Positions 25,057 through 34,937 of a stretch of 64,000 nucleotides of DNA are shown here, one piece after another (within the stretch, counting starts at the first letter, position 1; each line of letters starts with the position of its first letter). Source of the DNA: Ovis canadensis (lineage: Eukaryota > Chordata > Mammalia > Artiodactyla > Bovidae); contig NC_091249.1 in assembly GCF_042477335.2 (NCBI RefSeq), forward strand, positions 14,796,501 to 14,860,500, given 5' to 3'. A program made the position numbers and the translations under genes. The notes beneath the pieces were generated by a model. That model was given only the letters and a program-made list of their open reading frames with translations, was not told where the DNA came from and ran no database searches.

Positions 25057-26321
25057 TGCCGGGAGCCAGCATGAGGAATCCCACCCATCAGAAGATCATG
25101 CTGCAGAGATCTGATGGGCAAGGCTAGTCAGATCTCAGGGTGTCTCCCTGGCATTTGCTGAGCATGTACCCCCCCCTCGAAAAAAATCTGCCAGTCTTTG
25201 TGCTCTGCTTTTCCACTCTTTTAACACAGTCTGGAGAAAGTCAAATCTGGGCTTTAGTCTTCTGCGTTTAAAGGGATGTTTCAGTTAAACCCCCTCTGAT
25301 AACTCTCTAGCTTGCCTAACAGGATCCCCCAGATCTCTTACAGCTTGTGAATTGCTTACAGACCTCCAACCAGGAGAGGCACAAAGCTTAAAAGCATCTT
25401 AAATATACAGAGCCTTTTATAAAGAGCTAGAGATCATATTCATGATGGATTTCATTTTGACTCAATGATTGCTGCCAGACCTCCATATTCTTTATCTTTT
25501 AAACACCTGGGAGGATATTAATCAAAATAATCGGGATATGGAAAAAGATATATAGTAGTTTTGATATTAGTAACACTAGACTTTTGAATTAATTACTGTT
25601 TCTTTTTTTATGTATCACTGCACTCCTCTTGTGTTCTTGCTATGTAAAATGAAACATTATTTAGTGTTTTCTGAGAGTGGCACCAGACTTTGAGAAGAAC
25701 CACACAAATAAGTCTTCTGGTTGACAAACCCTTATCAGAAAAAAAGGCTGTAAAATGTTAATTGGCCCTTTTTGCCGGAAGATGATGTAAATCACCTAAG
25801 ACTTGTGTATACAACTAGGAAAAAGCCTGGTTTGATAAGAGTCTGGGCTGCTAAAGCTGCATAATTTTGCATTAACCATTGATCTCTATGTACAATCAAA
25901 AAGGTATAAAAGGACTTTCTAGACAATAGAGGTCTGGCCAGTCATTGGAAGGACTGATTTCCCTCGTGTCTCCTCTTTACTCTAAATTCAGGCTGAATTC
26001 CCATCTGGGGCATGGAGGCTCACCATGTCTACTTACTTGCCCCATATTCTAAGATCCACGCGAGAGGGAGCCCAAGGTGGGGCACCCTCCGATATTCAAA
26101 AGGATGCCGGTGGCCTAACATAGATGGTGTAAGCTCCTTGTCTGGAACTTTATTCGGTTTCCACATAAACCAAGTTATTCAGCCTCTTTTCTCCACTCAA
26201 TTATAGTACTACACTATTTCTTCCTAATATAATCTTATATTTATAAATAAATAAGTTTTTTCCTCGCCTATTCCTTCTCCCCTTTGAATCACACTGGATC
26301 CACCAGGGATGGACCCCAGCA
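25057..26321 (+). mobile_element. solo class II ERV LTR in satellite A, 6-bp target duplication
   Basis: TGCCGGGAGCC...GGACCCCAGCA, 1265 bp, flanked by CCAGTG at 25051-25056 and 26322-26327. A TATAAA lies at 25905-25910 and an AATAAA-type signal in the 3' part. A 6-bp duplication is typical of betaretroviral integration. No internal sequence remains, so the two LTRs of the original provirus recombined. Confidence 0.92.
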
Positions 26322-27972
26322 CCAGTGCACTCCAGATACACCTGACTCCCCTGCAATGACTTGACGGTCAACCAGAGGATCAACTCAAAACACGATGACA
26401 GGTGTGACAGCCCTGTGGCACATTGAGAGAAAGCCACCGATCCCTATGTCAACCTGACAGGAAGCCTGACACTTCCTTTAATGCTTGAGAGTAGAGCGGA
26501 CTTGCATGACTCCATAAGAGACGAGTCCTGACTCCCCTGTGTACTCCCTAGAGGAACCCCGAGTCCATGTCGGCCCTAGAGAGGAACCCTGAGTTTCCAG
26601 CCTCAACTCCAGATGAGGACCTTGGCCCTGGCAGTGACTGCAGAGGAATCCTGAAGGGCCCCTTGAGACTTGCGTGGAGACTGGACCTCCCTGAGGCCCC
26701 ACGAGCGGATCTCTGACTTCCCCATTGTAACTCAAGAGGAACCCCATTGCAACTCGAGAAAAACCAGGAGATTCTCCCTTCAACGCGAGCTGAGGCCCTT
26801 TTGGGCTGTGGCATCTCGAGAGAAATCCCACCTTCCCTCCTGAGCCCTGAAAGGTTCCTTGACACCCTTAAGGCAACTCAAGAAGTTCCCTGACATCCCC
26901 GTCTGCACTCGAGGGGAACACCGACAGTCTCGCCACAACTCAAGAAGAGCCCCGGTTCTCCCTCCTCATCCCGAGTGGAGGGTACGTTTCCCTCCTTGGT
27001 CGGGGAGGGAATCCCAGCGTTCCCGTCGCACCTCAAGAGGAGGTGGTCTCCACTTGACCCTCGAGAGGAACTCCACGGGTCTTGCCACCATTACAAAACA
27101 CCCCCGATGTCGCAGTGCACTCCACACACATCTGACTCCCCTGCACTGACTCAACGGTCATCCCGAGGGCCGACTCAAAACACGATGGCAGGTGTGACAG
27201 CCCTGTGGCACCACGAGAGAGTCACCAATACCTATGGTCAACCCCACAGGAATTCTGACACTGCTATTCTGGCTCGAGGGGAGAGCGGACTTGCATGGCT
27301 CCACACGAGAGAAGGCCTGACTCCCCTGTGGATGCCCCAGTGAAACCCCAAGATCCAAGTCGGCCCTGGAGAGGAACCCTGAGGTTCTGGCCTTTATTCC
27401 AGATGAGGATCTTGGCCCTGGCAGCGACTGCAGAGGAATCCGAGGGGCCCCTCAGGACTCGCGTGGAGACTGGACTTCCCTGTGGCCCCACGAGCGGGTC
27501 CCTGAAATCCCAGAAGTAACTCGAGAGGAACCCCGTCACAACTCGAGAAAAAACAAAATTCTCCCCTCAACGAGAGCTGAGGCCCCTTTCCACTGCGGCA
27601 TCTCAAGAGAAATCCCACCTTCCCTCCTGAGCCACGAAAGGGTCTTTGATACCCTTGAGGCAACTCAAGAAGTTCCCCGACATCCCCGTCTGCCCTCAAG
27701 AGGAATACTGAGGGTCCCACCACAACTCAAGAAGAGCCCTGGTTCTTCCTCATCATCCAGAGATGAGGATCCGTTTCCCTGCTTCGTCGCGGAAGGAATC
27801 CCGGTGATCCTGTCGCACCTCAAGAGGAGATGTTCTCCACTTGACGCTCGAGAGGTACTCCCGCGGTCGTGCCACCATTTCAAAAGACCCCCGATATCCC
27901 AGTGCACTCCAGACACACCTGACTCCCCTGCACTGACTCGACGGTCACCCCGAGGATAGACTCAAAACACGA
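26322..27972. repeat. satellite I-like subtype A, right part of the block
   Basis: Two landmark copies (about 26406 and 27197). It stops at about 27972 within a monomer; the provirus pol sequence begins at the next base. Confidence 0.85.
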
Positions 27973-28538
27973 TGGCTAATCCTAGTATCTTCTAGAGCGG
28001 CATTAACAAATTTCTGGCATAAGGTGGGGCTATTTTTCATTCCCTGAGGCAAAACCTTCCACTGAAACCATAAGTAAGGCTGTTTAAGATTTTCAGATGG
28101 TGGACTAAAGGCAAATAGCTTTTTATCCTCAGCATTTAAAGGAATGGTGAAAAAACAATCTTGTAGATCAATCACAACTATATTATACCCCTCTGGAATG
28201 GCTACTGGGGAAGGGAGCCCAGGTTGTAAAGCCCCCATGTCCTCCATGGTGGCATTAATTGCTCTCAAATCCTGTAAAAGTCTCCATTTGCCAGATTTTT
28301 TCTGAATGACAAAAATAGGAGTGTTCCAGGGGCTATTGGAGGGCTCAATATGTCCCAATTCTAATTGTTCAAAGATTAGTGCTTTAGCTGCCAGTAATTT
28401 TTCCTTAGGCAGAGGCCATTGTTCCACCCGCACCGAATCTTGAGATTTCCATGTAATGGAGTTGGCAGCGGAAACAATGGGCTCCATTATAAATTTGGAT
28501 AGCCCAATCCAGTATGTAACTGTCGAGGAGTTGGGCAA
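27973..28538 (-). pseudogene. pol: pol 5' part: start of reverse transcriptase
   Basis: Open in the pol frame from 28538 down to the satellite junction. Visible RT motifs are QWPLPKEKL near the start, [29 protein letters not shown], the catalytic [13 protein letters not shown] and [16 protein letters not shown]. The last viral codons are close to 27973; after that the frame reads into satellite. The frame overlaps the protease frame by about 50 bp and is entered by a -1 frameshift at 28490-28496. With the YMDD segment displaced, no RT can be made from this locus as arranged. Confidence 0.9.
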
Positions 28539-29240
28539 ATTGGCTCAATTATTCCTGTCTGCTGTTTACCTAATCCTTTTGATGGATCATAGCCCATTTG
28601 CAGCATCTGAGATGTTACTTTATCATCAGGGCTAAAAAGTAGTACTCCCATTTGAGATAGCACGTCCCTCCCCCACAGTGTAAGGAGGAGGGAAGGAAGA
28701 ACATAAGGTTGGAAAGTTCCACAGGTATTCTCAAATTGCCAATCTAAAATTTTTGCACTTTTGGCTACTGTGGGGGCTCTTCCTATCCCCACCAAGTTAT
28801 TTTCAGTAGTATGTGTGGGCCAGGAGCTGGGCCAGTCTTTTCCTGAAATGCAAGAAACATTTGCTCCTATGTCTAATAACCCCGCAATAGCCTTGCCATT
28901 AATCAGAATAGTTTTCATAGGACGTTTCTGAGTAATTTCTGTTATCCAAAAAACCATATCACTAGACCCAATCCTTTCTCCTGCCTCTCACTCTGAGTAG
29001 CTGTGTGCCCTATGGCAGCGTGGTAAGGCAAAGGCAAAAGCTGTGCTATTCTTTGTCCCTGATGAATTTGGAAAGTTTTAGTTGGGGGTGAAATCATTAT
29101 CTGAATTTCTCCTGTATAATCTGAGTCAATTACTCCAGGGATAATTGTGAGACCTTGCATAGCTAAGGAACTTCTGCCTAATATAATTCCCACTAAACTT
29201 GTTGGTAATGGGCCTTTAACTCCTATAGGGATTTTTACAG
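28487..29240 (-). pseudogene. pro: pro: dUTPase and aspartic protease with G-patch, class II provirus
   Basis: The upstream half (28942-29240) is a dUTPase: GRSSLAMQGL, then IIPGVIDSDYTGEIQI, the uracil-binding motif, and GQRIAQLLPLP. The downstream half (28487-28957) is the protease, with LLDIGANVSCI at the active site (the family has Asp-Thr/Ser-Gly; here Ile replaces the hydroxyl residue) and GRDVLSQMG. It is followed by a G-patch (GYDPSKGLGK), a betaretroviral hallmark. The two halves are in different frames, with a break near 28950. It ends in the frameshift heptamer. Confidence 0.9.
28490..28496 (-). promoter_or_regulatory. pro-pol -1 ribosomal frameshift heptamer A AAT TTA
   Basis: On the minus strand the pro frame reads CCA AAT TTA TAA, i.e. 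a canonical X XXY YYZ slippery heptamer (A AAU UUA) right before the pro stop at 28487-28489. A -1 slip gives AAA TTT ATA ATG, which is exactly the pol frame. The signal is preserved although the genes around it are broken. Confidence 0.85.
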
Positions 29241-31323
29241 TGGTGTAAATATTGTTGGTGTGGTGGAACTGAGGTCCAGTCCTGTGCTGCCTGGGGTTGC
29301 TCTGATGAGTTCTGCGATGGGACGAAGGGAATGAATGGGTTCAGTGAGGCTGCCCCAATTGTCGTTGGGGCCTGGGGCTGGCCCCTCAATCTGTTTCCCG
29401 ACTGCTGGTCGGAGCCCAAAGGAGTTCCATTTCTATGAAATTTTGACCTGCAGTCTCTTGCCCAATGATATCCTCTTTGACAGCGAGGGCAGAGAGACCT
29501 AGGGAGATTAGCAGACACAGCCGAGGAGGCAGAATTCAGCAGAGAAGAACCGGCTGCTTTTTGGGGACAAGCGCTCATAAAGTGCCCCTCCGGTCCGCAA
29601 GAGAAGCAGGCCTTGGATAAACCAATATTCTGGCCTGGACTACTGGAATGACTCTGAAGGGTTATTCCTGTTTGTAAAAAAGGACTGTACTGCCTGCTGA
29701 TAAGAATTTCCCTTTATGGCTGCAGCTATGGCAATGCCCTGCATCATTGCTGGTCCTACATCTGCACATGGCCTAATATAATCTATTATTTGCCCAGGTT
29801 TTTTTTTTTTTTAATAGGACGTAGAATGGCCTGGCAGGTAGCATTAGCATTTTCAAATGCCAGTTGTTTTATCAGTATTCCAGCTGCCTCAGTATTGGAA
29901 ATTACTCTGTGGACTGCCTCTGCAAGTCTTGATATAAAGTCCTCATATGGCTCTTCTGGTTTTTGTTTAATGTTTGAGAAGGAAGAGGTTGATTCTTTCC
30001 CTTCAGGCAACAAGCGCCAAGCCCCAAGGGTGCAGGCGGTTACTTGGTCTAAAGTGTTTCTGTTTAATCTCATCTGATCTCTAAGTGTTCCAAAATCATT
30101 AGTCCCTGCCAACATACTTTTTATAATATATCTTGGGCCATATTTTTGGTTAGCATCAGCCTGTTTTGGGGCAAGATCTTCATATTCAGATCTCCAAAGT
30201 ACATATTGCCCTCCAGACAGACAAGCTTTAGCGACTGTCTTCCAGTCATGGGTGTCATCCATCTGCCCACTAACGCCTCTACCAATGATACAGTGTACAG
30301 GGCTTTAGGCCCATACAAAGCACAAGCCTGTTTGAGTTCTTTAATCAGTTTCATTGGAATGGGTTCCCAGTGGCGGGCTCTTCCCCCACCACTTCCATCA
30401 AATATTATGGGGAAACAAGCCTCAAGGTGGGGATCAAATTCATCATCGGGGCTAGAGAAAACTCTTCTTCAGGGAATTCTTGTGGAGGCCCCTCACCCTT
30501 ATGTGGGGGGGCAAGGGGTGTCCTATGTCACTTTCTTCGTGCTTTGGGGATTTTTTTTATCTGTTTGGTGTTTAGATATTATGGATGTTTTATCTGGGGA
30601 TGTCTGCCTTAAGCTCCTAGATGCATATAACCTGATAGGGGACATTTCTCTTGAGCCTCTGGAAGCAGAAGGCTTAATTGAGGAAATTTCTCTTGAATTC
30701 CTGGGAGCAGGTGGTCTGGTTGGGGAAGTTTTTCTTAAACTCCTTGGAGCAGATGATCTAATTGGAGAAGTTTCTCTTAAACTCCCTGGAGCATCTTTAT
30801 TTAATAAAGGCCAATACTCATCAGAATGATCTTGGGTTACTTCCTCTTCCAAATCTTCCTCATCTGAAAACTGATCATTTTTCTCATCTCTATCTATTAC
30901 CTTTTCCTGGGCAGTCATTGCAGCTAACATTTCATTCAACTGCCGATAGCTAGGTGTAGCCCCCTTTTCCTCACTCTCCTCTTTGATAGATACCTTTTTC
31001 TCTGCACTTTCCTCTTTAAGATGTACTTTTTCAGATTCAGGGGCAGGGTCTAGAGCGTCCCTAATTATATTTCATAAGGAAAAGGTGTCAGTAGGCACCT
31101 TTTCTGAGCCATGTTCAGCATGGTAAGTTTTTAATTGTTTCCCTATGCTCTCCCAAGTATCTAAGTTAGCAGTGCCTTCTTCTGGAAACCAAGGACACTG
31201 TTCTTGTACAAATGAAAAAAATGAATGAATATTGGATTTCTTAACTTTAATTCCTCGTTTAGTTAGCAACTGCAAGATTACTCCTACAAAAAGCTGTCTT
31301 TCTTTTGATTCACTGTTACCCAT
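29216..31323 (-). pseudogene. gag: gag: matrix, repeat-bearing linker, capsid and nucleocapsid, class II provirus
   Basis: Matrix starts at 31323 with MGNSESKE, an N-myristoylation-type Met-Gly, and is open for 83 codons to a TGA at 31072. An acidic, Ser/Pro-rich linker follows (30523-30939) with five 14-residue repeats. Capsid spans about 29786-30354 with a frame change near 30260; it contains the major homology region-like IKQKPEEPYEDFISRL. Nucleocapsid (about 29216-29700) has two CX2CX4HX4C knuckles, CFSCGPEGHFMSAC and CPRCQRGYHWARDC. At least three breaks prevent a full Gag. Capsid and nucleocapsid assignments are from motifs; the matrix call is from position and the start. Confidence 0.9.
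30598..30807 (-). repeat. five 42-bp (14-residue) tandem repeats in the gag linker
   Basis: Five diverged 42-bp copies, in frame, each encoding a 14-residue unit of the type APRSLRKTSPTRPP. A shared DNA word is TTTCTCTTAAACTCC and its variants on the plus strand. A length that is a multiple of three fits expansion under coding constraint before the locus decayed. Confidence 0.85.
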
Positions 31324-31717
31324 GTCAGAAAATTAAGTCTTATAGAAAAGTCTGCCTCGTCAAGGGTTTTACCTTTGGCGAGGGGGATTTTCTTATCAAC
31401 CCTAAGATAGCAGGTTTCTCTTAAACCCTTCAACACTTCCCACTCCTACTAACTCTGTCTGTCCTACAGGAGGGTCCGCGGCACCCTGAGTGGGGTCCTA
31501 CCAGTCCCAAACACTCAACACTGGGGGAACAACAGGGCTGATGACCCTAGTTGTTCTGAGCAATAGGGCTGATGACCCTACTTGCTGCATACTAGGGGAA
31601 CAACAGGGCTGATGACCCTAGTTGTCCAGAGCAATAGAGCTGATGACCCTACTCGCTCCAAGGGGGTGGCAATAGGGCTGATGATCCTAATTGCTTGGGG
31701 AACCTGCCTTCGAATAG
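31324..31717 (-). other. 5' leader of the class II provirus
   Basis: Untranslated leader between the primer site and the gag start at 31323. Its PBS-proximal half carries five hairpin-forming repeats (31526-31700); I see no other recognisable element in the gag-proximal half. Confidence 0.7.
31526..31700 (-). repeat. five hairpin repeats in the viral leader
   Basis: Five copies of a motif reading AGGGTCATCAGCCCT on the minus (RNA-sense) strand, two with one change, spaced about 30-40 bp. Each can fold as a 4-bp AGGG/CCCT stem with a TCATCAG loop, extended by flanking pairs in some copies. Leader hairpins downstream of the PBS often take part in RNA packaging in retroviruses; that role is inferred here. 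Confidence 0.75.
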
Positions 31718-31733
31718 CCTGTTCTGGGCACCA
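31718..31733 (-). other. primer-binding site, Lys-tRNA-like
   Basis: Two bases inside the 5' LTR end, the minus strand reads TGGTGCCCAGAACAGG. This resembles the Lys3-type primer site TGGCGCCCGAACAGG with a substitution and an extra base. It marks the LTR/leader boundary. Confidence 0.75.
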
Positions 31734-31735
31734 CT

Positions 31736-33096
31736 TGCCGGGGTCCTGCCCCAGTGGATCCAGGGAATTCGAAGGGTGGACGGAGTCGGCGAGGAAAGAT
31801 TTATTTGTTTATTAATATAAGATTAGATTAAGAAAGAATAGTGTAGTACGAAAATTAAGTGGAGAAAGAAGGCCAAATAACTTGGCTTACGGGGAAGGCC
31901 AATAAAGATCCAGACAAGGAGCTTGCACTGTCTACGTTGGGCCACCAGCGCCCACTTTAATATCTAAGAGTGCCCGCCAGGGCAAGTAAGTAGACTTAGT
32001 GAGCCGCCCCGCTCCAGGTGCGAATTCAGCCTGAAATTAGAGTGAAAAGGAGAGGGAGGGAAAGGGAGAAAAAGAGAGAGAGAGACACGGGGGGAGTCAG
32101 ATTCCCAAGAAACTAGGCCGAGAGACTAGTCCAAGAGACTGGTCATTCCTTTATTGTTCAAAAGGCTTTTAATACTTTTGATAATACATGGAGATCAATG
32201 GGTAACACAAACTTATGCAGCGTTAGCAGTCCAAACTCTTATCAAAACCAGGCTTTTCTCTCTGCATACCTAGTTGTATACACAAGTCTTAGGTGATTTA
32301 CATCATCTTCTGGTTAAAAAGGGCCAATTAACATTTTACAGCCTTTTTTCTGATAAGGGTTTGTTAACTAGAAGACTTATTTGTGTCAATCATCCCAAAG
32401 TCTGGTGCCACTGTCAGAAAGCACTAAATAAAGTTACATTCTTACATAGCAAAGATACAGCAGTTTATAACAAGTGAAAGGAGTACAGTGATTTATAGCA
32501 AAAGGAAAATAATTAACTCAAAAATCTAGTGTTGCTAACATCAAAACTACTATATACTTCTTCCATATACCATTTACGTTGATTAACATCCTCCCAGATG
32601 CCTAAAAGATAAAGAATATGGAGACCTGGCAGCAATCATTGAGTCAACTGTGAAACTGTGAGTCAGTGACTGACAGTGACTCACAGTCAACTGTGAGTCA
32701 ACTGTGTGACCGATATGATTTTTAACACTTTAGAAAACGCTCTGTATCTTTAAGATGTTTTTAAGCTTTGTTCCTCTCACGGTTGGAGGGCTGTAAGCAA
32801 TTCACAAGCTGTAAGAGGTCTAGGGAACCTGTTAGGCAAGCTAGAGAGCTATCAGAGGGGGTTTAACTGAAACATCCCTTTCAAATGCAGAAGATGAAAG
32901 CCGTGAGTTGACTTTTTCCAGAGTATATCAGAAGAGTGGAAAAGCAGAGTACAAAAGCCGGCAGATTTTTGTTTTTTGGGGTACATGCTCAGAAAATTCC
33001 AGGGGGACCCCTGAAGTCTGATCACGTCCTTGCATATGTCAGTTTCCTTCCTCATGACCTTGTCACGGGCGGGACACCTCACGCTGGCTTCCAGCA
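31736..33096 (-). mobile_element. 5' LTR of the class II provirus
   Basis: On the minus strand it starts within TGCTGGAAGCCAGCGTGAGG at 33096 and ends in CAGGACCCCGGCA at 31736, giving TG...CA ends. It matches the 3' LTR (11116-12461) along its length. It differs by scattered substitutions, small indels and a local expansion of AP-1-like motifs at 32640-32700. Satellite subtype B begins at 33097. Confidence 0.9.
32640..32700. promoter_or_regulatory. cluster of four AP-1-like sites with a 31-bp palindrome in the 5' LTR
   Basis: TGAGTCA or its complement occurs at 32640-32646, 32659-32665, 32677-32683 and 32694-32700. The middle two sit in perfect 10-bp inverted arms CTGTGAGTCA and TGACTCACAG (32656-32686). 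The 3' LTR has a single copy at the matching place (12050-12056), so the cluster is a copy-specific expansion. Confidence 0.7.
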
Positions 33097-34937
33097 CGAA
33101 ACTGACTGGAGAGGAATCCCGAGAGGCCCCTCGCAACTCGCATGGAGACTGGCTTTCCTGAGGCCACACGAGCAGGTCCCTGAGGTCCCCATCGTAATTT
33201 GAGAGGAAACTGCCGCAACTCGAGAAAACCAAGGAGGTTCTCCCCTCCAGGCGAGATGACGACCTTTTCCGCTGTGGTGTCTCGAGGGAAATCACTCCAT
33301 CGCTCTTGAACCTCGAAAGGGCCCTTCACACCCTTGCTGCCACACAAGAAGTTCGCCAACATACCCGTCTCCACTCGAGAGGAACACTGAGGGTCCCGCC
33401 AAACTCAAGAGGAGCCCCGTTTCCCCTTCCTCCGCTCAAGATGAGGGTTCCTTTCACTGCTTCGATGGGAAAGGAGTCCCGGCGTTCCCGTCGCATCTGA
33501 GTAGGAGGTGATCTCAACAAGAAAGACTAGAGGAACTCCAGGGGTCGTGCCACCATTCCAAAAGACCCCCAAATGTCTCAGTCCACTCCAGAGGAACCTG
33601 AATTACCTGCACTGCCTCGACTTTCACACCGAGTATCGACTCACACCACGGTGGCACGTGTAACAACCCTGTGGGAAAGCATCGAGAAAAGCTGCAGATA
33701 GCTTTATCAACTCGAGGGGAAGCCTGACACTGTTGCGACAACTCTGGAGGAAAGCAGACATACATGTCTCCACTCGAGACGAGGCCTGACTCCACTGTGG
33801 AGACTCCAGAGGAACCCAAGATCCATGTCAGCACTGGAGAGGAAACCTCAGGTTCCAACCTCGGTTCCAAACAAGGACTTAGGACCCGGCATCGACTGGA
33901 GAGGAATCCGGAGAGGCCTCTCGCAACTCGCATGGAGACTGGCCTTTCCTGAGGCCACACGAGCAGGTCCGTGAAGTCCCCGTCCTAACTCCACAGGAAC
34001 CTGGTGAAACTCGAGAAAAACCAGGAGGTCTTCCCCTCCAAGCGAGATGAGGCCCTTTTCCGTTGCAGCGTCTCGAGGCAAATCACACCTTCCCTCTTGA
34101 AACTCAAAAGGGTCTTTCACACCCTTGCTGTAACTCAAGACGTTCTCCGACATCCCCATCTCAACTCCAGAGGAACACAGAGGGTCCCGACAACAAGAGA
34201 AGCCCTGTTTCCGCCTCCTAGCTCAAGATGAGGGTTCCTTTCCCTGCTTTGTCGTGAAAGGATTCCCGGCGTTCCTGTCACATCTCAAGTAGAGGCACTC
34301 TCAACAGGAAATTCGAGAGGAATTCCAGGTTCATGCCACCATTCCAAAAGACCCCAAATGTCTCAGTCCACTGCAGAGGAACCTGATTTCCCTGCACTGC
34401 CTCGACTGTCACGCCGAGTATCGAATAACACCACGGTGGCATGTGTCACAGCCTTGTGGGAAAGCCTCGAGGGAAAGCCACAGATCCCTGTGTCAACGTG
34501 ACAGGAAGCCTGACACTGCTGCTACAGCTCGGGAGGAAAGCGGATGTGCATGTCCCCACTCGAGACGAGGCCTGACTTCCCTGTGGAGACTCCAGAGGAA
34601 CCCCAAGATCCATATCAGCACTGGAGGGGAAACCTCAGTTTCTGGCCTTGCCTCCAGACGAGGTCTTCAGACATGGCTCCAACTGGAGCAGAATCCTGAG
34701 AGGCCCCTCGCAACTCGCATGGTGACTGGCCTTTCCTGAGGCTACACGAGCGAGTCCCTGAGGTCCCCGTCATAACTTGAGAGGAACCTGCCCCACCTCC
34801 AGGAAATCCAGATGTTCTCCCCTCCAGTAGAGATGAGGCCCTTTTTCACTGAGGCATCTGAAGGGAAATTACACCTTCCCTCTTGAACTTTGAAAGGGTC
34901 CTTTACACCCTTGCTGCAACTCAAGAAGTTCCCCGAC
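33097..34937. repeat. satellite I-like subtype B, right of the provirus
   Basis: Resumes at CTGACTGGAGAGGAATCC in register with the left arm. Landmarks at about 33659 and 34446 are 787 bp apart. Subtype B words are present throughout. Confidence 0.88.

Larger units (their letters stand above)
22340..27972. other. 5.6-kb block of satellite plus LTRs lodged inside pol
   Basis: The block starts with the 3' part of a plus-strand LTR (22340-22655), then subtype A satellite I-like monomers (landmarks at about 22739, 23539, 24337, 26406, 27197; spacing about 791-800 bp after removing the LTR), with a complete solo LTR at 25057-26321. It ends inside a monomer at ACACGATGG (27972). Reverse transcriptase coding sequence abuts both edges, and the two halves appear contiguous in the protein to within a few codons. 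I see no target-site duplication at the edges. The surrounding arrays next to the provirus are subtype B, so this block did not come from the immediately flanking units. Confidence 0.85.
11116..33096 (-). mobile_element. betaretrovirus-like (class II) endogenous provirus, broken and twice interrupted
   Basis: Minus-strand provirus with the order 5' LTR (31736-33096), PBS, gag, dUTPase/protease with G-patch, pol, env, PPT, 3' LTR (11116-12461). Class II/betaretrovirus assignment comes from a dUTPase in the pro frame, a G-patch after the protease, two CCHC knuckles, a Lys-type primer site and a separate pro-pol frameshift. All genes carry frameshifts or stops. Pol is split by a satellite block (22340-27972) and an L1 (16151-21898). 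The satellite flanks are in register: about 223 bp of monomer before it plus about 562 bp after it make 785 bp, one monomer, so it integrated within a subtype B unit. I see no clean target duplication; a few bases at the 11116 end look degraded. Confidence 0.9.

Noticed and set aside
31526..31700. CRISPR-like array in the viral leader
   Set aside because: The units are diverged, spacing varies, the context is a retroviral leader in a mammalian genome, and the units are better explained as tandem hairpins.
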